A stretch of 64,000 nt of DNA, taken from assembly GCA_022747635.1 (NCBI GenBank), contig JAKTNV010000079.1, forward strand, positions 868,001 through 932,000. The letters run 5' to 3'. Position 1 is the stretch's first letter. Every line of letters begins with the position of its first letter. This stretch comes from Hetaerina americana (Eukaryota; Arthropoda; Insecta; Odonata; Calopterygidae). A program made the position numbers and the translations under genes. The notes below the pieces were generated by a model. The model searched no databases. It was given only the letters and a program-made list of their open reading frames with translations, and had not been told where the DNA came from. Shown one piece after another: positions 47,330-59,955 of this stretch.

Positions 47330-48060
47330 AATGAAGAGGCCCGATGGGAAAAAGAAGCGATAGAACGAGGTGTAGAGAAGTCGTGGAAGATGGAGGTGAG
47401 AGAGAGAGAAAGAGAGGGAGGGAGACGGATACGAAAGGGGTGTGAGAGAGAGAGAAGGAGAAGACACGACGGCAACAAAGACGGATGGAGAAGAACCGGT
47501 TCGCGTATTCCATTTGCTCCAAGATGTATATAGTATAATCCTTTCGTCGCAGCAGCAAGCATACGACGATTTCCTGCGATATACCCACCCCCTACACAAC
47601 CACCCCCCTAACCTCCCCCCCCCCCCCGAGAGCTCTTTTTCCCTCCATGATTCCCTCATCCCACCTCCTCCCCCGACCACCTCCCTCCGGACTCACCCTC
47701 CACCACGCGTAGGTTCATTCACTCGGAATCGTGAACGTGCAAACCGTTCACGAGATGTGGGGAAGGAGGGAGGAGACGGGAATCTCCTTGTCCGGTGGTA
47801 GGGGGGAAGGGGTATGTTGGCCAGTGCCTCTCTCTCTCAGCCTTCCCTCCTCTCCCACCCGTTCGCCATCTCCGAGTCGCGACGACCGTAAATCTCATCA
47901 CCCGCTGACGAGGACTTGGCTCGCTTACCCCCGGACTCAACGAAGACGGGGTAGGTAGAGTGAACAATTAACGGACGAAGGCTGATTGCCGACCGGCGGC
48001 AGCAGAGGAGGCTACAGAGTCGGGATGGGGAAAGGTATCCGTATCCTCGTTCGCTTGCCG
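47330..48060. other. GC island with four bias switches and (GA)n
   Basis: Purine-rich with GAGAGA runs (47395-47460), then pyrimidine-rich with a C13 run (47580-47700), purine-rich (47750-47815) and pyrimidine-rich (47825-47870). Overlapping frames of 75-160 codons on both strands reflect the composition. GAGA tracts would suit a GAGA-factor-bound promoter, but no start site motif was identified. Confidence 0.5.
47615..47627. repeat. C13 homopolymer
   Basis: Thirteen consecutive C within a GC island. Confidence 0.95.
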
Positions 48061-49189
48061 CGACGACCGAAGAACAGCAAGCGGTGCGCGGACAGTGGAC
48101 GCGTTGACAGGGAGAAATGGGCGTAGTCAGGAGTGGCAAAGTACGTACATGAGCACCAGCCTAACTTCTCGAGGAATGGCGAAGAATATCTAAGCTTGAA
48201 GCAAAAATTAGATTTCTCTTCGCCAAAAAGTGGAGGAAGGATGCCATGTGGCATGGACTCGAGCCAGGGAAGGGTATAGAAGGCTACCGGAATTGGGAGG
48301 CGTACCGCCTGATAATGACCGTTCTGGCGTAGATAGATTTCCGTAGGCGTAGGTGATTCGTGTTGGCACTGCAGCGCTTACGGTCACCACCGCCTCAGTT
48401 GTATTTTTGTAATAACAGTTTCGTTCCCGTTTCGAGTGAAATATTAGGGTCGAAAATTCCTCCTGGAACGGCAACGAAACTATCGTCGTGATGAGACAAC
48501 GGACGAGGTAAAACACCGAAAATGATGTGGCAAGAAATTGACACCATTTACATGACAATATGAGTGAGGGATATTTCAACGATGTTCCCTATCGCCATAA
48601 TACGTCATTTACTGAAGACACTCATGGAAGAGGAATGGAAAGGAATATCTGCCGAGGAATGCCCATGAGGAATCAAGGAATGCAACTATGGAAAAGTATG
48701 GAGATATAATAAAATAAAGTGCAAGTCAGACGACAGAATACTGGAGAAGTTGCTACAAAGCAAACCATAAGTTGCTGTCTAACTTAATTCATTTATGTTA
48801 GATTTGGATACGCTTTTGAGTGAATGCAGAATAATTAATTTTCTTTTGTCGCTGACGTTCATGATGGAAACTCAACAACTCTTTTAATTGTTAAAATGAA
48901 GCGGTCAGTGGGCAGGTGCAGTCTCACAAGGTCGGATGAAACCGCAAAAAATCAGCTTCAATGGTCGACACATTCCAATTGCGATTGCACACGAATATTA
49001 TTAAGAAGTACCAAATAATTGATTACGAAAAGACGGCCCACATATCGTAAAACAAGAATTTCTTCCCTTGGGCTCAAGAGCATAAACATCGAGACTGAGA
49101 GAGTTCTACGGATATACTTGGGAGAGCGGGCACGAGTCTCGTGAGATGTTTACGACTCAATACCTCTCAGGAATGCCATCGATACACGC
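48061..49189. other. Unique stretch, nothing recognised
   Basis: A 123-codon minus frame (48208-48579) lacks any recognised domain. The sequence becomes AT-rich after 48600. Confidence 0.4.
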
Positions 49190-49830
49190 GCCCACTTAAT
49201 TGGCCTCCGGCTCCGTTTCGTCTCCCGAGGGAATGAATAAGTGCCCCCCCTGGTCCTTCATTGCTCCTCTCGCTCCCTGCTCCAACTTCTACCACCACAC
49301 GACACCACTTAAAAATTCGAATGAGTCCTCTCCTAAATCCCATCATCTCCTCCTCAAACCATTCCAAACTCGCAGAGATCCCGTGAGACCCCGCCGCGCT
49401 GTCCCGTCGTGTTCTCATTAGGGAACCCATCCCGAGACCCGCTCGGCGAGGGAGACGAAAGAGAGAGGCAAGAGGCAGGGGAGAAGCGTCGGAAGGGTTG
49501 ACGAGACCGAGAAGGGGGTGTTGTGGCGGAAGATTGACTCGGTTTGGAATTTTATGCCCCACGCCTAACTTCACCCTCCCCAACGATAGGGCGAGTGTGT
49601 AGTTGCTTCTCCCTGAATAGTGAGTAGTATACATGAACGCAGATGTGAGCACGCTCAGGAAAGGGTCCTCGATCACCCCAAGAAGCAGTATGACTGGCAT
49701 CCAACCATCTCCCCTGAACAAAAACAGGCGCGATTCCCAGCCATCTCGGCCGCCACCTTCGTCCCTCTTAAAGAATCAAATCTCAACTCCCATTTCCCGA
49801 CCACTCGTCCCCGCATTCAGCCTTCTCTCT
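49190..49830. other. GC island, pyrimidine-rich on both flanks
   Basis: C/T-rich plus strand at 49240-49420, purine-rich at 49440-49530, C/T-rich at 49680-49830. The 184-codon minus frame (49167-49721) is the longest in the window but shows no domain, and its content tracks the bias. It is therefore not called as a gene. Confidence 0.45.
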
Positions 49831-52539
49831 CCCACTTACACCCTAATTTCGTGGGCTCTCCATTGCTACTCCCTTTTGAAAAGTTACAGATATACTGCAG
49901 AAGTTTAGACTCTCAAGGCTATTTAACCGTTTTTAACGCCGCAGATTTACGACGCAATCAGGCATCATTTACATTGATTGAATGCCCTACAAATTATCAA
50001 AAAACATCTCCTAACATTTTCTTACAAATATGTATGATGAATCGAAATTTATATTATACAATTACAGCCATTATCACTGTTTATAAAATAAGATTATACC
50101 CCTGCTGGAGATCCAAAGCTTGAAATTATGCAACAAGAAGTATTCACTTCCTCTTCAATCCAAACCGTCGAAATGAAATCGATTTTTTTCCGAATACCAG
50201 TACGATATCTTTCTCGTGTACGATATCCAGGTAGAACGCACCTGCGGACTGACACTATGGATGCTTTGTTGCCAGAAACACATTCCGTGAATCAATAGGC
50301 ATCCACATGATCTTTGGAAAGATTTAATATAATTTCAACTGCTTACAAGAATTTATGACGAAAGTCTTGTATCGCATCTAATTCGCTCCACCTGCTGTAA
50401 GAGTGGATACGTGATTTTGGAAGAAACCATCCTTTACCACACCATCTATCTATCTACGAGGCACATGGTACCCTGAAAGCTAGGTTGTAACAAGAGCTGT
50501 ATGCAACAAAAATGACAAAACTATAGATGGTTTATATAATGACTACTTACTAGGTTACTTAGAGTAAAAATAATACTTCTTCCACCTAGCGCGATCGGAT
50601 ACATTTATTCTGATCCCCTCCCTGGAACCATCATGATATAGGGTGATCTAAGGGGGAATCCACCTTAAAAAACGTTTGCCAGATTGACCGAGAATACCTT
50701 TTATATAGAGAGGAATTGCTGGCTGAAGAGACACCAACAGATAATATTCGTGAAAATGAAAAGGAACAAGAGGAAATTCGTGGCAAAGGCTGAATGTAAT
50801 AAAATATCTCTCTAGGATCCATTGCGATCGTCTCACCTGGGAGCATACGATTACCCTTCCAAAAAATGTTTTCCCTGTGACATTCTTAGACAAGGTATCA
50901 GCCTGTAACCTATTCGTTATGCCTTTTCTTCGTCGGATAAAAATACTCTTACAGCGAGCTCAACTTTCAGGTTTGTGCACTGACTGTGCGTCTGTTCGTA
51001 CTTTCGTATGTTTGCGAGTCTGAGAGTAACACGAAAAGCTTAAGAGACGAAAAAGGAGAGATTGAATTGAAAATTATCCACTCACTACGACTATTCATTC
51101 GTGCGTAATCGTGCCGAAAAAGGCGATGGGCCGTGTCAGCTCTTTTTAGCAGGGTTGACCTCGACGGTAAAGCTATCATTCTTCAGCATTGTGACAACCA
51201 TCGACTCATGTGTGTAATAACACACAGGTCTTGAAATCTGCAATTTGAACGAACGGGATCTAATAAGTGCTTAAAACGTAAAATATCCACATAGCCAATA
51301 ACAATATCCCTTATCGTGAGTTCGCCTTGCTTTAGGCATTTCAATTAATTATCAGATGCCCAATTTCATTAAGGAAACATTACAAGTAATAACAAAACAT
51401 TATTTTTATAAATCTAATGCTACATGGTCATGGTGGAATAGAGAGGGAGGGAGATAAGGATGAGGAACCTCATCTGAAAACGTATTTTACGACGTAAAGA
51501 AATATATCGCCATATTGAATCGCAACGTTAAGGAAAATGGTTATCCAAAACTTCACCTTTTATTTGCAGAAAACTGTATAAAAAATATACGGACGAAAGC
51601 ATTTGAAGTTTCGACGGTTTGGGCAATTTTTTATACACGGTAGTCGATAACCCGAAATTAAAAAAATCATATTTATAGAACTATCGTGAAAATATTATTA
51701 ATCGTCCATTAGTAAGTCATAAAAAAGAACCACACATTAAATTGTAAGACGCCTTTAATTGCGGAAATAACCAAAAACTTTTCCCGAGATCCATCAGTCA
51801 GAGCAATTTGCAAGCGAAGACCGAAACAAAAAGACAGTTAATCACGCAAGCAGATATTTAATTATTGATGAATCAAACAAGACCACGTTTCAGAAACATC
51901 GACCCTTCCCGACGTTAAATTTTTCGAGTCGAACCACCAGTATAAAAGAAAGAACACTTGGAGATCTAAAGACTGAAATTCACTAATTGCCGATATAAAT
52001 GTGACACTAAATGGGCAACTCGCTCGAAAACGGCAAAATTACGAGGGTGATAAAAGTTCTCTTAAGTCTGAGCGCGTTTTTAAGAGAGAAAAATAACACT
52101 TGCACGTGACCAAAAATTAAATGTAACCAATCCACGCCGCTAAGAGATAAAAAAAAGCAGCACACAATTAAATATGAAACGAGGAAAATTATTTCGAATT
52201 GCGACACAGAGCGAATGCGTAGGTGTTGCTAAACACGTTCGAAACATTAATTGAACATGGATATAGTTACCACTAAATTATTTCCATTATCATAAAAATT
52301 ACAGCTATATGTCAAAGAGAAATAATCAGGATTATCTTACGGGAATGTCCGACCGTACAATGTCAGAATTTATTCCTTAAACAATACAATAAAAGAGCGC
52401 AAAATAGTGCACAAAATGTATGAATAAAATCTTTAACATCGCACATTATCATTTGCTATGGACCTTTATCGAAAACTTGACTCATTCAATCTATTCCTGA
52501 AATAAATATAAAGACGAATGGAGCCCGGAGATGCTGAGA
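49831..52539. other. AT-rich stretch, nothing recognised
   Basis: The 167-codon plus frame 49620-50123 runs from the island into AT-rich DNA and has no recognised domain. Other frames are under 82 codons. Confidence 0.4.
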
Positions 52540-53036
52540 AGTGAATTAGAAAAACCTCTCCAACAACAAACCCCAAGAGTTGACAAAATAAATGGAGAAA
52601 GAATCAAGACACTAGGGGACAAATCGAAGGATACCCTCTTTGGAATAATCAAAGACCGCTAAGACAGTGAAAAACTAACAGAAGACTTCTAGAATAGAAT
52701 AGAATTGAAACGAAAAATAGATAAATGCGACAAACACAGAACAATGAGTCTGATGTCACACGCATAAAAAATGCTGACTCCAATACTTAGCCGAAATATA
52801 GAATGAAAGATAGAAAACAGCCTTACCGAAAACCAATACGGATTCAGCAAAAAACAAGGAGCAATAGAGGCAAATCTCAGCTTGAGTGTCCTGGCCGAAA
52901 AAATAATACACGTAAGTAAGCCTTCCTACGCGTACGTAAGTATAAGCCTCGTGCGCATGTGACATTCGTGGACTTGGAGAAGGCCTTCGATAATTTCGAA
53001 TGAAACAAGACGTTTAAGATACTAGAAGTTCTTGGA

Positions 53037-53225
53037 ATGAGCTACAACAGCAGAAAAATAATCCATCAACTCTGCAAGAAACAGATAATAAATATTCAAA
53101 TGAAAAACGGAAGGAAAATAGATGCCAAAACAAACAAATACGTTAGAGCAGGATGCAACCTCTCGCCAGCGCTATCCAATGTATATCTAGAAGAGGCAAT
53201 AAAAGAAACAAGAATTGGGCATTGA
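53037..53225 (+). pseudogene. RTE-like RT fragment (substrate-binding block)
   Basis: A 62-codon open piece with AGCNLSPALSNVYLEE, the RT motif that follows the first catalytic aspartate. A stop (53223-53225) and a frameshift separate it from the FADD piece at 53257. Confidence 0.75.
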
Positions 53226-53256
53226 AGTAGTCAAGGTAAATCGGAAATAAATTAAC

Positions 53257-53523
53257 TTGCTTCTGTTTGCAGATGACATCGCAATGGTAGCAAAAATGCA
53301 AAAAGACTTGCGAGCAACAGTGAATGCTATGGGCCAAGTACTTTGGGAATATAATATGAGCATCAACAAGAATAAAATTAAAATCCTTGTTTGTGGAAGA
53401 TTGAAGCCGAAGGCAGATATAAAAATGTTAAGAATGAAACTTGAGCAAGTGAAATCCTTCATTTACCCGGGCAGCAATGCTAATTGGGATGGAAGAAGTT
53501 CGACCGACGTTAAAGAAAGATAG
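53257..53523 (+). pseudogene. RTE-like RT fragment with intact FADD
   Basis: An 88-codon open piece holding LLFADDIAMVA (both catalytic aspartates kept) and the downstream INKNKIKILV and LEQVKSFIYPGS blocks. It is dead as part of a broken element. Confidence 0.8.
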
Positions 53524-53755
53524 CTCAAGCTAAGAGGACGTTCATGAAGAAAAGGCAATTAGGGCGTTCAAAGAACCTGAGGTTGCAATCAAGGTAGCAG
53601 TATGTCAAAATATTCGTGTGAAGCATGGCATTCTAAGGTTCAGGGGCACGGAACATTGGAAAAGTGAAGTAAAAAATAATAGAAACCTTTGAAATATGGT
53701 ACTGGAGGAGAATGCGGAGGATTAAATGGACAGATAAAGCAAGGAATGGGAAAGT

Positions 53756-54914
53756 ATAAAGTTACCTGTACACCAATTAAATGTTGAAAAATTAACAACT
53801 AATAAAATGTGGTAATTTTAATAGATTTCCATTTAAATTACAACATACTCTCATAGATTGCAATGCTCGTAGTAATCGCTGGATCTTTTAGAGACAATCT
53901 TTTATTAATAGCTGAAGACCAAAGTCTCAGAAAGTTTTCCTCAGAAGAATAACTTGCGGGACCAGTCCCATCCCCAAACGAAGCCGATCCGTGAAAAGAA
54001 AGGCAATACATACGCGCAATACATGGCACGCGGATGGCGAAAGAAACTAAAATCTAAGAGCGCCAAAAACTATCCCCATTTCCTAAATCCCTCGGCCCTC
54101 TTCGACAGTCGTGGAGTCGGGAAAGGGAGGAATTGGTGAGCAGCATTTTGAGGCATCCCTTGTGATCCTGTAGCTGGAGATGCTCCGGGCACCTTCCCTC
54201 CCAACATAAACGAGATGGGTTATGAAACGTGAAGGGGCCTTCGAGCAGCATCAATCCTTGGACCTCCCAGACTACCTTCATCCCTTTTTACATCTATTTT
54301 TATTGTGGAAGTGGTATCATGTTTCCCACGAGGGCAAGCAGGTTATATCCGCTGGTAAGGGCTTTCACTATCGGCTGTTGGCCAGATTTCGCCGTAAAAG
54401 AGCAAAACTCACTTTGTACAATAAACGCTTCGAGTCTATAGGGATTACCCGCATGAACGGTAGATGATTTACATCAAATAAAGTTGCCCGTAAAATTATT
54501 TTTAGGAGCATGAGCTTGAAATTCCATTGAGAATTCTTCTTCACTAAAGAATTATTTCATCAGTGGGATTATCTGTTGAAAAGAGCCATTAAGTTTCGGA
54601 CGAGGGACACGTATTTCTGTGCTTCGTTGGAAAGCAATCGATGCTGGCAGGAAATTGACGCATGGGCAACTAACTGTTGTCTATGATTGAAGAAGGCAAA
54701 TACTCAAATAATAATATAATAAAGTTTCCTCTGACCGAGGACTTTTTATTAATTCTCTCTACGGCTCAGATGAAATTCGGGAGCAATAGATATTTACTGA
54801 AGATTAAAGCCTCCGTGGTACCGATATTTAATTCGGTTTATAATTGGAGTATGACAGCTGTCCAATTCATTAACTTGAATAGATTCGTTCAGATCATTGC
54901 ATCACAGAGCCATA
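53756..54914. other. Unique stretch, nothing recognised
   Basis: Frames of 61-94 codons without domains. A modest GC rise near 54050-54260. Confidence 0.4.
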
Positions 54915-54975
54915 TCCGTGACCGGGACAAAATTCGAACCTGCGTATCCGGTTTATCCTGAAACGCCCTGGACGG
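54915..54975 (-). mobile_element. Possible tRNA-like SINE fragment
   Basis: The minus strand has a B-box-like CAGGTTCGAATTTTGTCC with no clear A box upstream. It is probably a 5'-truncated SINE, and its family is not determined. Confidence 0.3.
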
Positions 54976-55199
54976 ACGATTCCGCTCGCTCGCATCTCAC
55001 TTTCCATGGAACACCCTCGAAGCAAGCAGAGCAGGGAACCAAAAACAGCGTCATACCTCACCTTTCCCGTCGCTCCTGAATTTTACGCTTTGTTTAGTCC
55101 CATCTACAACGGACAGTGCACCTAGAGAGCTTGGAATGCAAACGAACTCACGAAAAACGTGGCGAAAACATCAGAAAGGACACCATATTGCGAACGGCT
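54976..55199. other. Short unique stretch
   Basis: No feature recognised. Confidence 0.4.
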
Positions 55200-55870
55200 C
55201 CTCCAAGACCGCCGAATTCAACCATTCCCCTCTATCCACTCCTTCCCGCCTTTTCTGCAACCTGCGCCCTCCTTCCACCACCCCCGCGAAAAACATCAAC
55301 CCCGCACCACTCAAAAGAACGCGCACGCTTAGAAGCGACCAACTTCCCTTTAACCCCTCCTTCCCTGTCTCCTTTTATCCTCGACCACTCCGTCTTCCTT
55401 TCTCTCCCTCTCTCTCTCTCCACCTCCATCTCCCCTTCCTCCACACGACAAGGGAGTTCCTTTCGCGTGACAAAGGCACCCACACCTGGCAGGTTGCCCC
55501 TGGAGGTATACCGAACCCGGAGGGACCGGCGAAGAGTGAATAAAAATGCGGAGGCCGGGGAAGAGAGAGGGCGTGGTGGTGGTGGAAGGGAGAAATCTCG
55601 GAAGGATGAGTTGTGGAGAGAGGGAGGCGGTGCCCGAGGAGGGATAAAAAAAGCATAGCGTCATGTCGGCTCCTCCACACCACATCTCAGAGCTCCCCAC
55701 TCCACACTTTTCCACGCCTGTCCATCTCGTGTTCCTCCTCAAGCCGCAAGGAAAATTCCCCCTGCTCCTCCACGGAGCGAGTGAGGGCCTTCATCCTCCC
55801 TCTCTCCCATCTCCAGGAGCTCTCCTTCCCCCCCACTCTTTCTCTCTCGCAACAACCCTCAGGCGATCAA
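55200..55870. other. GC island, pyrimidine-purine-pyrimidine
   Basis: C/T-rich at 55210-55470, G/A-rich at 55530-55650, C/T-rich again at 55660-55865. Frames of up to 180 codons on three or more frames overlap and are compositional (P, S and R runs). Confidence 0.5.
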
Positions 55871-56692
55871 CTAACTTACGGATGGCGTTATTGTCCCAAT
55901 TTTTTTGATCGCTCCCTTTCGACAGACCCTCGGGATCGCACGTAAGCCTATGAATGTGACTGCGTGCGTATGACCTGAGTGCCACCCAAACTCAATCCCA
56001 TCCCTTGCTCTCCCGATATACTCGGATACTCTTTCAACCTTTAAAAAAACACTTAATATACTTTGAAAACTGGTCAGGTTCCCCACGTCTCGCGAAGCAG
56101 GCGGCAAGGTGGCGAGCTGCTTTTAAGGTGCGGGAAATTAGATGGATTAAGATTTCTTCGCGTGTACGTCAAACATTGCATGTCGTACTGCAAAGTAACC
56201 CTTGAGGGCTTGAAAGAACCTGGACCTTTCACCCAAATGGAGGCGATGTGTATTTAATTTCGATTAATCCATGGCAAAGCTTCGATTTCTCCCAGGTATG
56301 AGGAATGCAGGAAAAGCCATGATTTCGGTCGAGATTAATCCACGTATTTCCCTTGAATTTTCACCCAAGTGGCACGAGATGAACATTTTCAAACAAATCG
56401 ACTCAGGAGATGATACACGGCGAGAATTAGTTCCGTCCAAATATCACTTCCCCTTCGCATCGATTTTCTTCAAACGGTCGAACTGCCTATAATGACGATC
56501 TTCCACACCAGTAAAATGCTGAATTCACTGTCACTCCCAAGAATATGGACGTCGCCGCTTCAAGCAGGCGCTAACGCAGGACGATCTTTCACTTCCTCCC
56601 TCTCAGTTGAAGGTAATACACACACTGTGGACACATACTATTTTAGCCAGCTAATGAAGGCTCCTTGGAGCTCTCTCATGGTGGATCTAAAT
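55871..56692. other. Unique stretch, nothing recognised
   Basis: Short frames only. AAGGTGGCGAGCTGC near 56105 partly resembles a CTCF core but lacks the flanks. Confidence 0.4.
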
Positions 56693-56962
56693 GGTGCGGT
56701 GGCTAACGTACTGGCTTCCCACCAAGAGGGCACGGGTTCGAATTCCGGAGGATATATTTTTCAGTGGTATCCCGATCCCTACTCGACGTGCTTTGTGGAG
56801 GGCACTTTGAGCGAGTACGCTGTCCGTCGGACGTCAAGCTTAAGATCCCTTGGCGCCTTTCGGTAAGAGTAGACTAATAGTGACGCCGGGTTTCTCTTCT
56901 CCCTCCAACATATTCTGTCCATCCACAATGGCAAAAATGACCTCAGCTGTCGGTCGCCTCAC
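56693..56962 (+). mobile_element. SINE family 2, near full length
   Basis: The tRNA-like head is GTGCGGTGGCTAACGTACTG, with the B-box GGGTTCGAATTCC at about 56733-56746. A body follows with CGTCGGACGTCAAGCTTAAG, CCTTGGCGCCTTTC, GACGCCGGGTTTCTCT and the end block AGCTGTCGGTCGCCTC. It is the most complete copy of the family that also occurs at 2612-2762 and, diverged, at 61952-62210. A 124-codon frame (56492-56866) runs through it and is an artefact. Confidence 0.82.
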
Positions 56963-57436
56963 ATCAAAACTACTTGGAGCATTCTGTTGAGAGCTGCGTA
57001 TTCCACCAGCTCGAAAGAAGTGGGACTAATGAGCATCATGACCATTTCTAATCATTTTCTGAGAATCGTAGTAGTTACAAATTGATCATTTACAATATAA
57101 AGCTGATTGTGGAATCCTTGACTTCGTAAAACTACATAATTTACTAAGCCTGATATTTTTAACCAGAGCTCAACACTATACAAGTATATTGTATGAGAAA
57201 GTTGCTGATGGAGCTCTCATCCGTAACACGAACACTCTTAACCCGGCAATTGTCCGAAATACTCACAGTGTGGCTAGTATATGCTGTAGATATTTCTTAA
57301 GATTCTCTTTTCTCACTTTTGTGCTTTATTTTCTTGAAAATGATATCGCGCCTTACTAACACACACAGATTCACTTTAAAAAAAGACTCTTTAACTTTAA
57401 CGGTGCTCACTATAATGAGCATAATTTCATAACTGT
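56963..57436. other. AT-rich stretch, nothing recognised
   Basis: No frames above 60 codons and no repeats recognised. Confidence 0.45.
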
Positions 57437-57707
57437 GGGTCACGGTAGTCAAGGGGGTAGAGCGTCGGACTACTGACCGGAGGGCTCGGGTCGATTCCCG
57501 GGAAAACCTCTCTGGGCACCAGCAGCTCCACCCAAGCTATGTGATTTTTCAGGTACCAGATCTTCCTGGGAAACAAATAACCGGCACAAGGAAAGGAACT
57601 GCCCCCCCTACCCTGATGTGTGAATTTCACACGCCATCGGGCTTAGTACTGGGTGAACTCTACCATCGCCTACCAAACCGACCTTCGGGTTGATTACTGT
57701 GTTTATG
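57437..57707 (+). mobile_element. SINE family 1, full length
   Basis: The tRNA-like head (57437-57507) has an A-box-like TAGTCAAGGGGGTAGAGCG and a T-arm CGGGTCGATTCCCGG serving as B box. A body follows to the 3' block CTACCAAACCGACCTTCGGG and TTGATTACTGTGTTTATGG. The head keeps tRNA-like arm spacing but leads directly into the SINE body. The 3' part recurs at 1-92 and 9203-9256. It contains the short inverted repeat TGTGTGAATTTCACAC. Confidence 0.85.
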
Positions 57708-59639
57708 GTCTTTTAATTTGATAACCGAGGGAATTTATCCCAATAAAAGTAAGAGGTAACTCCAAAATAAATATTAAAATCAAACCTTCTTAATGTCAAC
57801 GAAAAAAATGCCGGGGGGTTATAAAATTCTAGTGACTAATAAATACTTTTTACCACAAGTAACAACCATATTTTATAAATGTTAAATTACAGCGCATATA
57901 TTTTTATTCACTACGCACTAATAGATATTTAAACAGAAAAATATAAATGGGTGAGATTTATTAGCCCCAGGGCCCCAGAGGACTTTCCGCAAAATATTCG
58001 CAAATTTCTCAGAATTACAAAGAGGCGGTCAACGCAAGAATAATTGCGTGAATGGTATATTTAATATCTACATGTGGTGTTGGTTACTTGGAGTCATGCC
58101 CAGTCAATTCTTTTCCAAGCGATACTCATTGCCGGTCACATCGAACAACAGAAATTAATGACGCATGCCCTACGTGAATTAGTTGAAAATCATTACTGTG
58201 AAAATATTATTTCTTCCAGGTACGGTGATCACTAAATATCACCCGACTTTGGATAGCCTCTTCGAGTTCCACAAGTCTCTCCTCCCCAACTTTCTTGCTC
58301 GTCTTCCCCTTTCTTCGCCACAAATGGCATGCCCCGCCTTGGATACCTTCGCTCTCCTTACTAGTTAACGGACTCTAGGTGCATTGGAGAGTTCAATAAG
58401 GAAGCAAGGGGAGGGCGAGAAGAAGTGGAGACCTACCCGAGGCACTTTTTTCATCGCTTTCGTCTCAAAAGAGGCACTACCACTGGCGTCCGCCTCCTGA
58501 ATCCCTTCTCTCGTTGACTCGATGGAGACGGAGAAAAAACTGGAAAGGCAAACTCAAAATGGCCTGGAGCCATATTTTATTCGCCCAAGTGACCTCTAGG
58601 GGAAGGGCAAAGGCCCCTGACTTTGTGAATTTTGAATGGGGGAAGACATTACTTCAGCGGTGCAATGAATCCTAAGCCGGGAATGTTGGCGATACCTTTT
58701 GTCCTCCAGCGGAGGTCTCCCATGATTCAATGGTGTACTCCAGCTTTCTAAAAAATAGGCGAGGCTGGAAACGCAGGACAAAATTATATCTGTCAGAGCC
58801 GATGACAGTATTAAAGAAATAAATCCACTGGCTGGAACTATTTCGTAATTACGTAACCAGCAGTTAGTGCCCGTGAGTGATCACCAACAAAATTCTAATA
58901 TGCATATTCATTTCTTCATCCAGAGTTTCCGTTTCTCAGCTATGTCATAAATAAGCAATCCAGACCATTTACCTCAAACTGCCAAAGTAATTTAGAGAAG
59001 ATATCAGCGAAAGAGTTAAAAACCAATACGCGGCTAAGAAAAACGAGTTCCTCTGGTTGATACTACTTTCAAAAAAAACTAATTTCGAACTTAAAATCGG
59101 ATATCACGTTCAATATTCAGCAATTTTACTCCCTCTTAAATACGAACAGGCATCGATAAAAAAATTGGGATTAATAAATCTGGCTCTGGATATTTAAAAT
59201 AATCATTTTCAAATAATTGTACATTTTATTTGGGGATCCAATCCAAATAAGACCTCCCGAGAGAATCACTTACAGCTGACTACACACGGCGAATTCAGAC
59301 TCCGAGCGATCAGAGATCAGCGAAGATAAGATGCATCTTTGTGAGATGGAAAGCAAGCGTGAAGTAAATAATTCAAACAGCAGGAGGGGCTCCATAATTC
59401 GGCATCCCACGACAAGAGCCGTGCTTAATGCTGGATTTCAGGCCGATTACGGATTCCGGGCAGCTAGACAAAAGGAGTCTGATATGGTAGGGATTTCTAA
59501 AAGCCCTTCTCATGAGATTTTATCAAATTTTTGGAGGTGGGAAACGAATTGAGTCACGGTCTCCCGCAATGTGGCGCATTAATAGTAGTTCGGAGTCCCG
59601 CACAAATAACAGACGCCATTCTATTTGGAGGGAGTTCAC
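57708..59639. other. AT-rich stretch with modest GC patch
   Basis: GC-richer at 58250-58750 with no frame above 62 codons. No domain, repeat or transposon end recognised. Confidence 0.45.
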
Positions 59640-59950
59640 GCTTCCTCCTTCCGCCTGTTATTATTCCGCGTCGCACAAGACAGACGAATAACGACGCGCA
59701 ATGTCTCGGAAATCACTCAAGCGTCGCTGTTCTCCTTCTCCCCCCCTCCCACCAACTGTTCTCAAGAGCAACCCCTCCACATCCCTCCTCTCTAGCCACC
59801 CCCTTCTCATTCCACCCGCCCCCCTCCGCCTCTTATCCACCGACTCCAAGACGACTTCGCCCCTTCCGTTCCACTTTCTCTCGCCCTCGGTGCTGCTGCT
59901 CTCTATAAAGTTAGTTCTCTGTCCGGCCAAAGAGGGGCGCTGAGCAATAA
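59640..59950. other. Pyrimidine-rich GC island
   Basis: C/T-rich plus strand at 59720-59890 with short frames on both strands. A TATAAAG at 59904 lacks an initiator at the expected distance. Confidence 0.5.
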
Positions 59951-59955
59951 AAACG

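Larger units (their letters stand above)
52540..53755 (+). mobile_element. Decayed RTE-like LINE, reverse transcriptase to C-terminus
   Basis: Read through stops and frame changes, the plus strand gives ordered RT blocks: QQTPRVDKI (near 52565), SLMSHA, NQYGFSK (near 52840), FVDLEKAFDN (from 52965), AGCNLSPALSNVYLEE (near 53155), the intact catalytic LLFADDIAMVA (53260-53292), LEQVKSFIYPGS (near 53445), and a C-terminal WRRMRRIKWTD (near 53705). The KxEQVKSFxYxGS block and the WRRM end are typical of a widespread arthropod LINE type. Clade assignment (RTE-like) is tentative. A short insertion with a repeated ACGTAAGTA...AAGCC motif interrupts it at 52910-52948. There is no endonuclease domain. 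Confidence 0.8.

Noticed and set aside
49167..49721. 184-codon minus-strand open frame, the longest in the window
   Set aside because: It lies in a strand-biased GC island, its residues follow the composition, and no domain, signal peptide or splice support is visible.
55116..55658. 180-codon plus-strand open frame
   Set aside because: Proline, serine and arginine runs mirror the C/T-rich and G/A-rich DNA, and several other frames are equally open across the same island.
59902..59912. TATA box promoter at TATAAAG 59904
   Set aside because: No initiator at 28-32 bp downstream, unlike the 43154 promoter.
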